From contig NZ_ADVG01000005.1 of assembly GCF_000178855.1 (NCBI RefSeq), positions 124,001-188,000 on the forward strand: 64,000 nucleotides of DNA, written 5' to 3'. Each line of letters opens with the position of its first letter. The first letter of the stretch is position 1. The notes beneath the pieces are model-generated. The model saw nothing but the letters and a program-made list of their open reading frames with translations. It was not told the DNA's origin and ran no database searches. Positions 16,278 to 25,555 of the stretch are shown in pieces. The stretch comes from Ktedonobacter racemifer DSM 44963 (lineage in GTDB: Bacteria; Chloroflexota; Ktedonobacteria; Ktedonobacterales; Ktedonobacteraceae). The translations under genes and the position numbers were made by a program.

Positions 16278-16926
16278 CTAAGTAACAGAACTTTCCTTCG
16301 CGTTCTCTCTTTCCTGTGTAATTATGGTTGCTTGTCCTGCACTGAGTACCAGGACCTCACAGGGCGCATTTTTCAGAACGTACTCTACAGCTGGGTCTAA
16401 TTGATACCCACCACCACGTATACGCGCCGGGCTATTTGCTATCAGGATCATATCTATGGCCTGCTCTTCCGCTTCGCGTACGATTGCCACACCTGCCTGG
16501 CGTGCTTTGAGGATGCGCTTTGTTACCTTGGTGATATAGCGTTTGGCAATGACTTCAGCGCGATCCAGCAGTTCGAGTGCTCGTTTTTCATCTTCCTCGA
16601 CACGAGCATCCAGGGGAAGCCAAAAGGGAACTTCAAGCACTATTAGCAGTTCAACATACCCATCTCGATACTTTGACATTTGGGTTGCCAGTGCTACTAC
16701 ACGATCAGTGAGAGTATCAGCGCTTAAAAGAGGAACAAGAATACGACGCAGGTGGCTCACCGACCGCACTGCTTGCGCAGCAATTCGTGTCCGCTCAGTA
16801 TCCTTCGGCAGGTGCAAACATCCAACCCAACACGCCCATAATAGAGGCGAGGAACACGATGGCAATCAAGACACCAAAGACATTAATTTGTATTGGGTTC
16901 ATCATAAGTGTTTTTGCCTCTGTCAT
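16278..16926 (-). pseudogene. Membrane-anchored universal stress protein, split by a frame change
   Basis: Two overlapping reverse-strand frames make sense in sequence. The first starts at ATG 16926 (MTEAKTLMMNPIQINVFGVL) and encodes a membrane helix ending GVLGWMFAPAEGY-stop. The second carries the UspA-type domain: RRILVPLLSADTLTDRVVAL, VEDEKRALELLDRAEVI region, and the nucleotide-loop-like end ALDMILIANS-type segment with VEYVLKNAPCEVLVLSAGQ. Joining them near 16810 gives a helix-plus-Usp protein. The Usp frame alone has no good start, so I infer a single-base change or a sequence error. The gene follows a small membrane protein by 22 bases, as an operon. Confidence 0.65.
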
Positions 16927-16948
16927 TAAGTTACCTGACACTCACCTT

Positions 16949-17253
16949 TTACGACCCCATCTGTAACCGCAAGTTTGCTTGCGTATACGCACGCAGCTGC
17001 ACGACCTCTAGAGTAATAAAAGTCAGTCCAAGAACCACGAGCATCCATGCCTGAACTCCAGCCATCATCCCACGAACGAAAATAATGATACCAAGCGGAA
17101 TAATGAGCAAGCTCACCAGGAGCCGATATCGTTCACGCCATAATAGGAACCCCAGATTCCAACAGCGCGGCGCAGATTGGGACTTTCTTGGGGGGGCCCA
17201 GTGGCGGTGGTATTGTTCAGTTGAGCTGTCTCTTGCGTCTCTTCGCCGATCAT
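16949..17253 (-). CDS. Small membrane protein, possibly frameshifted at a G7 run
   Basis: The C-terminal 70 residues hold two membrane helices (YRLLVSLLIIPLGIIIFVRG and AWMLVVLGLTFITLEVVQL). The upstream part has two options. ATG 17253, with GAGG seven bases before it, gives MIGEETQETAQLNNTTATGP but runs into another frame. The membrane frame itself opens only from a TTG at 17266. The two frames meet at seven G (17190-17196), so a one-base slip there would create one continuous protein. Function unknown. Confidence 0.55.
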
Positions 17254-17604
17254 AAATAAACCTCAAATATAAACGATAATACTAATGATGCATTCCAAGT
17301 CTTTTATTAGTATACTACCCTGGTTTATAAAAAATGAGCTGGAGAATAACACAAAATCGAAACAGACACCGTTTGGAGGTAGTAGTCAGGTAGCATCGTA
17401 ATGAAAGGGGCATAGTGGAGACATGTGCCAGAGATGTTACGTATCCTTTTCTCCAAACGTAGTTTCCATAGAACGAAACACAAGAGAAAGCTCGACATCA
17501 GTATTCCTTGAACAAGCAAGGAGCAGGAACTATTCGAGCCTATCTCATTCGTTCTTACGTACCAAGATGAAGTGCAGAAGATTGAAAAGGAAAGGGTTTA
17601 TCCT
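17254..17604. other. Divergent intergenic region upstream of hsp20
   Basis: AT-rich stretch between the reverse-strand membrane/Usp operon and forward hsp20; it should hold both promoters. No CIRCE or HAIR-type heat-shock operator was recognised. Confidence 0.4.
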
Positions 17605-18162
17605 ATGCTCATTCGCTCAGATCCACTACGCGGGGTGGCAAGTTTACGTCAGGCCATGGATGATGTGCTTGAGCAAAGTCTTGTGCGTCACGGATGGCCG
17701 GAAACCTTGCCACAAATGCTTCCTCCTATGGATGTGGAAGAAACTGACCAGGGCTATCACATTCGCTTGTCCGTCCCAGGTTTTAACCCAGAAAACCTTG
17801 AGGTCATTGCACAGCCAAACACACTGACTATTCGAGGAGAGATTAAGCAGGAAGAAACAGAACGGCAGAAGCGAAAGAATTTGCTGAGACGAGAAATTCG
17901 TACAGAAGCGTTTGAGCGCAACGTCACCTTTGATCGCCCACTTGATCCTGATAATATCACCGTTTCCTACGAGAACGGCATCTTGGAATTAGACATTCCT
18001 GCGCGCGAAGAGGCGAGAGCACGTCACATCAGTGTTACCAGTACCAAGCAAGCAAAAGCGATGGGAGCAGGTCAAACTGAGCAGGCAGCACAAGGTGGAC
18101 AAACGAAGCAGCAGCAAGCGCAAGGTGGACAAACGAAGCAGCAGCCACGTGGACAGGGGTGA
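17605..18162 (+). CDS. Hsp20/alpha-crystallin small heat-shock protein
   Basis: The 185-residue protein has the alpha-crystallin domain at about residues 38-135: PMDVEETDQGYHIRLSVPGF, NPENLEVIAQPNTLTIRGEI, and the A-x-x-x-G-L region reading ENGILELDIPAREEARARHI. It would hold unfolding proteins for DnaK/ClpB, both encoded downstream. The tail is unusual: glutamine/glycine-rich with a duplicated AQGGQTKQQ unit ending PRGQG instead of the common I-x-I motif. AAAGGAAAGGG eight bases upstream fixes ATG 17605; a GTG 33 bases earlier is less likely. Confidence 0.9.
   Translation: MLIRSDPLRGVASLRQAMDDVLEQSLVRHGWPETLPQMLPPMDVEETDQGYHIRLSVPGFNPENLEVIAQPNTLTIRGEIKQEETERQKRKNLLRREIRTEAFERNVTFDRPLDPDNITVSYENGILELDIPAREEARARHISVTSTKQAKAMGAGQTEQAAQGGQTKQQQAQGGQTKQQPRGQG
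18091..18150. repeat. Tandem 30-bp repeat in the hsp20 tail
   Basis: CAAGGTGGACAAACGAAGCA begins each of two adjacent 30-bp units (18091-18120 and 18121-18150), identical over their first 25 bases. It encodes the duplicated glutamine-rich motif. Confidence 0.85.
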
Positions 18163-18309
18163 GGCTTTAGTTAAAGCGGTGTGGAAATGCGCAAGCATTT
18201 CCACATTTGTCTTGCTCAAGGTGATAGAGCTGTTCTCAATAGGCCGCTGTTAGTGGGACTCTCGTCTTATACCCCTGCATAGCAACAATATGGGGTTTCT
18301 GACAGGATC

Positions 18310-18996
18310 TTATCCAGTAATGGGCTCCAAGGCGGGATCAACCTCGATCTGGTTTTCAACTTCGGTGACACCGGGAGCCGACCACGCGCTCTCTTCCGCC
18401 ACCAGTTTCTCCATATTCGAATGCACCTTACCACGTAGGATAACCTTACTTCCCTTAACCTCAACCTTAATATGCTTTGCGTCCGTCTCCGCATTGCGGA
18501 CCAGAGCTTCTTCAATCTTTAGCTTCAGGTCACCTGGCACCGGATTGGGTTTGACCGTGATAAGATTGGTGATACCTTTGACCCCTGGTATGCGTTGAAC
18601 AACATGTTCGGCTTCTCTCTTCTGGAAGTTGTATTCAACCTCACCCTTAAGTGTTACCCAGCCGTTGCTTACCCTCACATCCAGATCATCAATTGGAACG
18701 GGCACATGCCAGGCGAGGGTATCTTTCACAGATTTCGCAAGGCTATCATCGGTGCGCTGAGCGGAGCCAGCCAGGCGAACCTCAATTTCATTGATGACAT
18801 CCCTGACTCCACGAACGCGGCGAGCAGCGGCCTCGGCAGCAACCTTTTGCACATATGAATCGACCCAGCCCAGCAACGTGACGACCCCATCCCTGGTAAT
18901 GACGCCGATTTCATTTGCGCGGACACGTGGCTCCCACCTCAATTCATTCAGCACATCCTCTTGAATTTCTTCATCAGTACGTGGGCTAATCGCCAT
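18310..18996 (-). CDS. Three-BON-domain protein
   Basis: The 228-residue protein has three BON domains in a row, each a D-x-x-I/L ... G-x-V-x-L-x-G-x-V pattern: DGVVTLLGWVDSYVQKVAAE, NGWVTLKGEVEYNFQKREAE, and GSKVILRGKVHSNMEKLVAE. BON domains bind phospholipid or peptidoglycan surfaces; OsmY-type proteins are periplasmic, but no signal peptide is visible here. It lies convergent with hsp20 and may belong to the same stress set. Confidence 0.88.
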   Translation of the reverse strand: MAISPRTDEEIQEDVLNELRWEPRVRANEIGVITRDGVVTLLGWVDSYVQKVAAEAAARRVRGVRDVINEIEVRLAGSAQRTDDSLAKSVKDTLAWHVPVPIDDLDVRVSNGWVTLKGEVEYNFQKREAEHVVQRIPGVKGITNLITVKPNPVPGDLKLKIEEALVRNAETDAKHIKVEVKGSKVILRGKVHSNMEKLVAEESAWSAPGVTEVENQIEVDPALEPITG

Positions 18997-19125
18997 GGTG
19001 TGTGCCTCTTTCTCCTATTTCCACTGTAGAGTCTTCAACACCTACCGTTTCCGTTCTATCAAACAATAGTTTCAACCTGATCTTGGTGCAGCCTTCAATG
19101 CTTGCCATACATGTCATGATCCGCA

Positions 19126-19971
19126 TTAGAGCATCTCAAGCGGCCGCTTCGCGGTTGGTGGCGGAAACGCGCTGTCAAGCATGGCTAGCTCTTGTTTCGA
19201 GAGGAAGATTTTGAGCGCTCCGCAGTTCTCCTGGGTGTGCTCTGGTGTACTGGCTTTGGGAATAGCATTCACTCCATCAAGCCGGATTACCCAGGCAATT
19301 GCCAGCTGAGTCGGCGTCACTCCGTGACTGGCAGCTACTCTCTGAAGCACGGGATGATTAAGCAGTCGACCCTGCTCAATCGGCGAGTAGGCCATGATTG
19401 GAAGATTACGCGCACGACACCAGGGCAACAGGTCATACTCGATACCACGCCGAGTGAGGTTGTAGAGTACCTGGTCGGTCGCGACGTCTGCACCATTGCG
19501 CGTGATAACAAGTTCTTCCATATCGAAGACATCGAAGTTACTGACGCCCCCAGTGGCGAATTTTACCGACACGGGCTAAATCAGCGAAAGCATCAAGTGT
19601 CTCTCTCAATGGCACAAGGCCGCGCCAGTGTAGCAGATACAGGTCGATGTAGTCTGTTCCGAGGCGCATCAGGCTTCCTTCACAGGCCGCGATTGTCCCG
19701 CCCCGTGTTGCATGCTCTGGCAACACCTTGCTGACCAAAAAAACTTCGTCGCGCCGCCCAGCAATCGCCTCGCCAACAAGTTCTTCAGCAGCACCATCAG
19801 CGTACATTTCAGCTGTATCTATCAGTATCATACCGAGATCGAGGCCAAGGCGTAATGCCGCGATCTCGTCATCTCGATGTCGCGCGTCTTCCGCCATGCC
19901 CCAGGTCCCCTGTCCAAGCACTGGAATTGCCTTCCCGGAGGGAGCTTTATCGTGCGCATGGCAACAGGCAT
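19126..19971 (-). pseudogene. Aldo/keto reductase, broken by two single-base shifts
   Basis: ATG 19971, with AAAGGAG seven bases upstream, starts MPVAMRTIKLP, after which sense moves to the frame SGKAIPVLGQGTWGMAEDAR. It continues through the catalytic tetrad (LIDTAEMYADGAAEELVGEA, DEVFLVSKVLP, and histidine in YIDLYLLHWRG). At a run of five G (about 19552) the frame shifts again to VSNFDVFDMEELV and then LLPWCRARNLPIMAYSPIEQ, IPKASTPEHTQENCGAL. With both shifts repaired the protein is a normal NADPH aldo/keto reductase of about 280 residues. As given it is a pseudogene or contains sequence errors. Confidence 0.8.
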
Positions 19972-20337
19972 GGTAATTCTCCTTTGTCTGGTAGACAAAC
20001 TTCGCTAAGGCACTGCTGAAGAGCCTTTCTACTCTCCTGGCTTTATAAGATTCTGGTAACCAACCTTGCAGGGCGATGAAATCTTCATTCCCATCTTTAC
20101 TATAAACGCATGTATATTATTTATTTACTCAAATGACAGATATCATAAATGTAAATCTTTGTCAAAGTCATAAATAGAGAATTTTCCTAAAGAGAGACCA
20201 TGACTCGTGTAAGAATCGAACCTCCTAAGATCTTCAGATGCGAAAGGGAGAAACCTCTTTTGGCAACCAAGCGTGTAGTAGACTGAGAGAGAGCGATTTG
20301 TAGAGCATTAACACTATTAGTTGAACTGGGGTCAGAT
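19972..20337. other. Divergent intergenic region
   Basis: AT-rich spacer between the reverse-strand reductase and the forward REC/TrxR gene, presumably with divergent promoters. No repeat or operator was recognised. Confidence 0.4.
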
Positions 20338-22011
20338 ATGACTAAGCCTGCTCTCGTTGTAGTGGATGATTCGCCCACCACTTTGCATCAGCTTGAACAT
20401 GATCTCCAACAGAAATACGGAAACCGCTTTCGCATCCTTGAAGCGACCTCGTGTCAACAAGCCATCGATCAACTTCGAGAGATGAATGTGCAAAACGAGC
20501 CAGTTGCCGCTCTCCTGGTTGATGCGGACATGCCAGAGATGCAGGGCTCAGAGTTTCTACAAATCGCACGCGCCCTCTATCCCAAGGCCAGGCGCATCTT
20601 GCTCACCACCTACGAGGATAGCCGAGCAGCCATCCAGGCCATCAGCTCCGCACTCATCGACTATTACATCATGAAACCATGGGAACCACCAGAAGCCAAT
20701 CTCTATCCCGCACTCGACGATCTCCTGGCTGACTGGCTGGCTTTCTATGAAACCTCCCAGAACCAGCTACGCCTTGTAGGCCATCGCTGGTCACCCCAGA
20801 TGCATGAGATTGGCGACTTCCTGGCACGTAACCGCATCCCCTACCAATGGCTCCATGTCGAAAACAGCTCGGAGGCGAATCAGGTACTGACTCAGCTAGG
20901 TCTCAGTCTGAGGAATTTGCCTGTTGTGATTTGTCCAGATGGCTCTTACCTGGTCAAACCCAGTTTAGTTCAGCTTGCGGAGAAAATCCACCTCAAGACG
21001 CATGCAGAGCAACCTTTCTATGACCTCATCATCATTGGCTCGGGGCCTGCCGGACTTGCAGGGGGAGTCTACGGCGCCTCAGAGGGGCTGCACACCCTGC
21101 TCATAGATCAGGAAGCAGCAGGGGGACAGGCTGGAACCAGTTCGAGAATCGAGAACTACCTCGGTTTTCCAGTGGGATTATCGGGAAGCGATCTCGCCTG
21201 TCGCGCCGTTATCCAGGCCAAACGCTTTGGGGCGGAGATCATCACGCCGCAAAAGGCCACAAAAGTGCGCCTGGATGGACAGTACCGTTGTGTTGAGCTA
21301 GGTGACGGCACAGAATTACGTTGCCATGTCCTCGTGCTCGCCTGCGGGGTCTCTTACCGCAGATTGGATGTACCAGGAATTGGACACCTGACGGGGAAGG
21401 GAGTCTACTATGGCGGCTCCGTTACTGAGGCCATGACTTGTATAGATGAAGACGTGTATATCGTAGGTGGCGCGAACTCGGCTGGTCAAGCCGCCATTTA
21501 CTTTGCAAAATACGCTCGTCATGTGACCATGTTGGTACGTGCCGACTCGCTTGCAAAAGACATGTCCAGGTACCTCATTGATCAGATTGCGAGCACACCC
21601 AACATCGAGGTCAAAACGAGTACGCACGTCATTGCCGCCCATGGCAAACAGCACCTCGAAAGCATCACAATCTTCAATGACATCACCCAGGCTGAGCAAA
21701 CGCTGCCCGCAACCTCACTCTTCATCTACATAGGAGCTGAGCCTCACACGGAATGGCTACAAGGCATAGTGCAGGTGGATGAGAAAGGCTTTATCCTGAC
21801 CGGTTCGGACCTTATTCACGAAGGGCGGCTTCCAGAGGATTGGGCGCTTGATCGCGAGCCATTCCACCTGGAGACAAATGTACCTGGCGTTTTCGCCGTC
21901 GGCGACGTACGCCACGGTTCTGTCAAACGCATCGCCTCCAGCGTCGGCGAGGGAGCCATGGCGGTCATGTTCGTACATCTTTACCTGGATAACATCGCCC
22001 TCAGAACGTAG
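20338..22011 (+). CDS. Response-regulator/thioredoxin-reductase-like fusion
   Basis: The 557-residue protein starts with a receiver domain (about 1-130): PALVVVDDSPTT acidic pocket, LLVDADMPEMQGSEF with the phosphoacceptor aspartate, LLTTYEDSR and IMKPWE lysine. A thioredoxin-fold linker follows (about 145-220, RNRIPYQWLHVENSSEA, LPVVICPDGS). The rest is a FAD/NAD(P)H oxidoreductase of the thioredoxin reductase fold: DLIIIGSGPAGLAGGVYGAS, GGQAGTSSRIENYLGFP, DVYIVGGANSAGQAAIYFAK and VFAVGDVRHGSVKR. The CxxC of classical TrxR is absent; its region reads GVYYGGSVTEAMTC. So electrons probably pass to another acceptor, under control of phosphorylation. Gene 22081 follows by 69 bases. Confidence 0.88.
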   Translation: MTKPALVVVDDSPTTLHQLEHDLQQKYGNRFRILEATSCQQAIDQLREMNVQNEPVAALLVDADMPEMQGSEFLQIARALYPKARRILLTTYEDSRAAIQAISSALIDYYIMKPWEPPEANLYPALDDLLADWLAFYETSQNQLRLVGHRWSPQMHEIGDFLARNRIPYQWLHVENSSEANQVLTQLGLSLRNLPVVICPDGSYLVKPSLVQLAEKIHLKTHAEQPFYDLIIIGSGPAGLAGGVYGASEGLHTLLIDQEAAGGQAGTSSRIENYLGFPVGLSGSDLACRAVIQAKRFGAEIITPQKATKVRLDGQYRCVELGDGTELRCHVLVLACGVSYRRLDVPGIGHLTGKGVYYGGSVTEAMTCIDEDVYIVGGANSAGQAAIYFAKYARHVTMLVRADSLAKDMSRYLIDQIASTPNIEVKTSTHVIAAHGKQHLESITIFNDITQAEQTLPATSLFIYIGAEPHTEWLQGIVQVDEKGFILTGSDLIHEGRLPEDWALDREPFHLETNVPGVFAVGDVRHGSVKRIASSVGEGAMAVMFVHLYLDNIALRT

Positions 22012-22080
22012 TGGTTTTCATCCAATTGTTTACTGCTCATGCGAGAAAAGTCGCTCCAGGTGCGGCTAAGGAGAGGGATC

Positions 22081-24060
22081 ATGGAACATTCCATATTTTA
22101 TAAGGAAAATGTCCCCTACCTGAGACCGGTTGAAACGCTTCAGATTGGCGATACCCCGCTATGGCCGCCGCTTCTGAATGACGACATGCTCTACATTGCT
22201 GCGCGCAACCACACGCTCTATGCCCTGGATAAGCATACACACAAGCCACTTTGGAGCTATAAAGCACAGGGAGATCTTCTATCTGCACCAACTCTGCTTG
22301 ACGATGTCCTCTATATCGCATCCTCTGATCGCACAGTCTGCGCACTCGAGGCCAGGACCGGCGGTGTATTATGGTATTACCAGGCCCAAGGGGCATTACT
22401 ATGCGCGCCCACCATAGCTGAAGGTGTTGCCTACTTTGTCGCAGGCCAAACACTCTACGCTTTAGACGCCGGATTAGGTGACGTACTCTGGTCTTATGAC
22501 TTGCAAGAACGTGCACACGTACCTTTGACGGTAAGTAACGGCATTATCTACATAGCGGAGAAAAGCAGGCTCTACGCCCTTGATGCCATTCGCCGGGTCA
22601 TCATCTGGAGTTATGCAACTCAGGATACAGTGCGCGCAGCGCCGGTCGTCGTAGATGAAATGGTGTACCTCAGTTCGCAAGATCACACGCTCTACGCGCT
22701 CAATAGTGAAACCGGGCAAAAGCTCTGGAGTTATACCACTCGGGACGCCATTCTCGCCTCGCCAGCCATTGCCTATGGGATGGTCTTTGTTGGCTCCAAT
22801 GATTACACACTCTATGCTCTGGAGGCTAGATTTGGCACGCTGCGGTGGCAGTATGCGACCAACGGGCCTCTTCTCGCACCACCCGCCTTCTCAGATGAAA
22901 CACTGTTTGTGGGCTCTTTCGATCACTCCTGCTATGCTCTGGACGCCCTCACAGGAGAGAAGCTCTGGAGTTACGGCACCAGAGGACCAATAGATACGTC
23001 GCCGAGCATCGCGGAAGGCATCTTGTATGTCTCTTCCACCGACACTTACCTCTACGAGTTCGCCAGCGACCGCCGATGGACCTTTACTACCGGCAATGCC
23101 ATCGAATCCTCGCCAGCGACTGCAAATGGCATGGTCTACTTTGGCTCAACGGACCATAACGTCTACGCGCTTAAAGGGGAGGCTGGTGAAGTGCAGTGGA
23201 GCATAGAAACCGGCGAGGAGATCTTCTCCTCTCCCCTGGCGAATAGCACACGCGAGGTCATCTACATCGGGTCAAATGATTTTACGCTTTACGCCCTGGC
23301 CGCAAGCACAGGAGCTATCCTGTGGGATTTCCTTACCGCGGGACACATCATCTCTTCGCCTGGCGAATGGAGTGGCATGGTCTATGTCGGTTCAGCTGAT
23401 CATTGCGTCTACGCCCTCGATGTAGAGACAGGCGAAGAAATCTGGCAGTATGAAACAACTGGAAACATCACTTCCTCGCCCTGCATTGTTGATGGTGTTC
23501 TCTACATAGGTTCACTTGACCAGCAAGTTTATGCGCTCAATGCCTGCGATGGAAAGCTCATATGGTCGTACATGACCGGAGGAGGGGTCCATTCTTCGCC
23601 CACTGTAGAGCAAGGACTCCTCTATGTAGGCTCACGCGACTATAAGCTCTATGCTCTGGATACCAGGACAGGAACAAAACGCTGGGAGTTCGAGACAGGC
23701 AACATTGTGGATTCATCTCCTACCGTTGCCAATGACATTGTGTATGTTGGCTCACACGATCACCATCTCTACGCATTCGATGCGCCATCGGGGAAAAAGC
23801 GTTGGCAATATAGAACAGGTGGCGCAGTAGCCTCCTCACCGAGAATAACCGATGGAACAGTTTATGCAGGCTCGGAAGATGGTAATCTCTATGCACTCGA
23901 CATTCATTCAGGGGAAAAACGTTGGTGTTACCATACAGGGGGTGCGATCCATGCTTCAGTCGCAACCGATGAAGACCTTGTCTACATCGGCTCCTCTGAC
24001 CACACCTTGTATGCCTTGCAGCGCATCCTCCTCCCAACGCATATTCACCTGCCAGGCTGA
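22081..24060 (+). CDS. Cytoplasmic PQQ-like beta-propeller repeat protein
   Basis: The 659-residue protein is almost entirely about 15 complete repeats of roughly 40 residues with the pattern (L/V)YALD..TG...W.Y.T...I.SSP.V..G.VYVGS.D, and 16 YAL-type motifs (for example VYALDVETGEEIWQYETTGN). This could make two eight-bladed propellers in tandem. No signal peptide is visible, unlike BamB or PQQ dehydrogenases, and no catalytic domain is attached, so a binding role in the cytoplasm is inferred. AAGGAGAGG upstream of ATG 22081 supports the start rather than one 42 bases earlier. Likely co-transcribed with the REC/TrxR fusion. Confidence 0.88.
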   Translation: MEHSIFYKENVPYLRPVETLQIGDTPLWPPLLNDDMLYIAARNHTLYALDKHTHKPLWSYKAQGDLLSAPTLLDDVLYIASSDRTVCALEARTGGVLWYYQAQGALLCAPTIAEGVAYFVAGQTLYALDAGLGDVLWSYDLQERAHVPLTVSNGIIYIAEKSRLYALDAIRRVIIWSYATQDTVRAAPVVVDEMVYLSSQDHTLYALNSETGQKLWSYTTRDAILASPAIAYGMVFVGSNDYTLYALEARFGTLRWQYATNGPLLAPPAFSDETLFVGSFDHSCYALDALTGEKLWSYGTRGPIDTSPSIAEGILYVSSTDTYLYEFASDRRWTFTTGNAIESSPATANGMVYFGSTDHNVYALKGEAGEVQWSIETGEEIFSSPLANSTREVIYIGSNDFTLYALAASTGAILWDFLTAGHIISSPGEWSGMVYVGSADHCVYALDVETGEEIWQYETTGNITSSPCIVDGVLYIGSLDQQVYALNACDGKLIWSYMTGGGVHSSPTVEQGLLYVGSRDYKLYALDTRTGTKRWEFETGNIVDSSPTVANDIVYVGSHDHHLYAFDAPSGKKRWQYRTGGAVASSPRITDGTVYAGSEDGNLYALDIHSGEKRWCYHTGGAIHASVATDEDLVYIGSSDHTLYALQRILLPTHIHLPG

Positions 24061-24086
24061 TGTCTCGGCTATTTGGCGCCGAGACA
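24061..24086 (+). terminator. Hairpin directly after the PQQ-like gene
   Basis: TGTCTCGGC (24061-24069) pairs perfectly with GCCGAGACA (24078-24086) around an 8-base loop, beginning right after the TGA stop. No T-run follows. Confidence 0.55.
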
Positions 24087-24898
24087 ATGGAATTCGGGAA
24101 ATAGTAGAACAGAGGCATCATGTTGACGACGCGCAAGGCGATGATGCCCTGTGATCAATGAATGTGGGAAATGGGGTCGGGTCTCTCTTTCACAGGCACT
24201 CGATTTGTCACGCGCAAGGTGATGCTCCTGAAAGGGATTTTCTCGGCCTTCCTCCTCAGCACCTGCGGCGCTTCGCATGGGGTAAGGGGGTGTGGTAGCG
24301 AGAAGTCGCTTCCTCATAATATCCCATATTAAATAATTAGAAGCCATGCTATTTATAGTGGAATTATGGGTTTTGCAGATCAGCACATTTAGACACTTTA
24401 TTTATGTTACTACTGACAATAATTCATAGAGATGTTTTTCATTTTATGCTATCTTTCATTTAATGAAAGGAAAAGGGCAACAGCATGGCATAGATAAATA
24501 CTGATCAGTCAATTGGTGCAGGTCTCATTCCGAGGAACTATAAGGGCGATCATTGTGACACTCTTGTTTTCCAATGAACCGTCGTAACGCAGGTCCTCTC
24601 TTTTAAGACCCTCAATGACGAGAGATGCACCTAAATTTCAGTATCTAGATGGATTGCCGCGTCATCGTTATCGCAACCTCAAAGGTATTTCGGCGTAACA
24701 CACAATCAAGTGAGCGAAGCTGCCAGGAAGGCGACCAAGTGCGCTTCTAAGAGACGAATATCTCAAGGGTGAGATATGGCGGCACCGTCAGCCATTACGA
24801 AGCGGTGCTCACGGTTGCTTTTTCATAGCTTGTTTGTTGTTTGGCAAGATGCCGCTGATAAGAGTCAAAAACAGTGCTCAAAAGAAGAGGGTCATGCT
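24087..24898. other. Long upstream region of the chaperone operon
   Basis: No supported gene in about 810 bases. The first half includes a moderately GC-rich stretch without a sensible frame; the middle (24.3-24.5 kb) is AT-rich and likely carries promoter elements. A 20-bp palindrome lies at 24758-24777. No standard CIRCE (TTAGCACTC...GAGTGCTAA) was found. Confidence 0.5.
24758..24777. promoter_or_regulatory. Palindrome upstream of grpE, candidate operator
   Basis: ATATCTCA-AGGG-TGAGATAT is a perfect 8-bp inverted repeat about 120 bases before the grpE start. Its core CTCAAGGGTGAG partly recalls the HAIR element bound by HspR (CTTGAGT...ACTCAAG), and an HspR/CbpM-type regulator is encoded downstream. 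The link is inferred. Confidence 0.4.
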
Positions 24899-25555
24899 AT
24901 GCAGTCAAACAATCCGGAACAACAGAAGGCCACAACTGGAACCACGACAGCCACCCAGGCAACCCAACAGGGTCAACCAGGGCAACAGCAGGCTCCGCCT
25001 GACGCGACGACAGCCATCCAGTCAGTTCCCCCGAGCGAAGCAGAACAGGAAGAGCATCGCAAAGCGGAAGAGTACCTGGATCAACTGCGCAGGACGCAGG
25101 CAGACTTTGCCAATTATCGACGTCGCATGGGCAAGGAACAGGTCGAGGGGCGCATCGCGGCCCAGAGTAGCTTGCTCTATCAGATGCTGCCGGTCCTGGA
25201 CGATCTTGAAATAGCTCTGCGCTCGGCACCTACGGAGATGTGTCCGCATTCCTGGGTGCAGGGTCTGTTTCTGGTCGCGCGCCGACTCGAGTCAACGCTT
25301 GACCAACTGGGTGTGCAACGTGTTGGTGCCATCGGCGAACAATTCACCCCCCGCTGGCATGAGGCCATCGCGACCGAGGCTCGAAGAGATGCGCCAGAGG
25401 GGACCATTCTCGATGTACATCAACAAGGGTATATCATCGAGGACCACGTCATTCGTCCAGCCAGGGTGAGTGTCGCGGGCATCCCTCCTCAAAGACAAAC
25501 GCCCACGGCGCAAGAAGGGACTGATGATGACAACAGGCAAACGCAAGCCGAATGA
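24899..25555 (+). CDS. grpE: GrpE nucleotide-exchange factor
   Basis: The 218-residue protein has a glutamine/threonine-rich N-terminus, a long helix (AEEYLDQLRRTQADFANYRR with the FANYRRR motif) and the C-terminal beta domain (VGAIGEQFTPRWHEAIATEA, GYIIEDHVIRPARVSVAG). GrpE releases ADP from DnaK, encoded next. GAGGG eight bases upstream favours ATG 24899 (MQSNNPEQQK); a longer frame from 24776 has no family match. First gene of the chaperone cluster. Confidence 0.93.
   Translation: MQSNNPEQQKATTGTTTATQATQQGQPGQQQAPPDATTAIQSVPPSEAEQEEHRKAEEYLDQLRRTQADFANYRRRMGKEQVEGRIAAQSSLLYQMLPVLDDLEIALRSAPTEMCPHSWVQGLFLVARRLESTLDQLGVQRVGAIGEQFTPRWHEAIATEARRDAPEGTILDVHQQGYIIEDHVIRPARVSVAGIPPQRQTPTAQEGTDDDNRQTQAE

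Noticed and set aside
24087..24898. CIRCE heat-shock operator
   Set aside because: No TTAGCACTC-N9-GAGTGCTAA or close variant was found; only the unrelated palindrome at 24758 is present.
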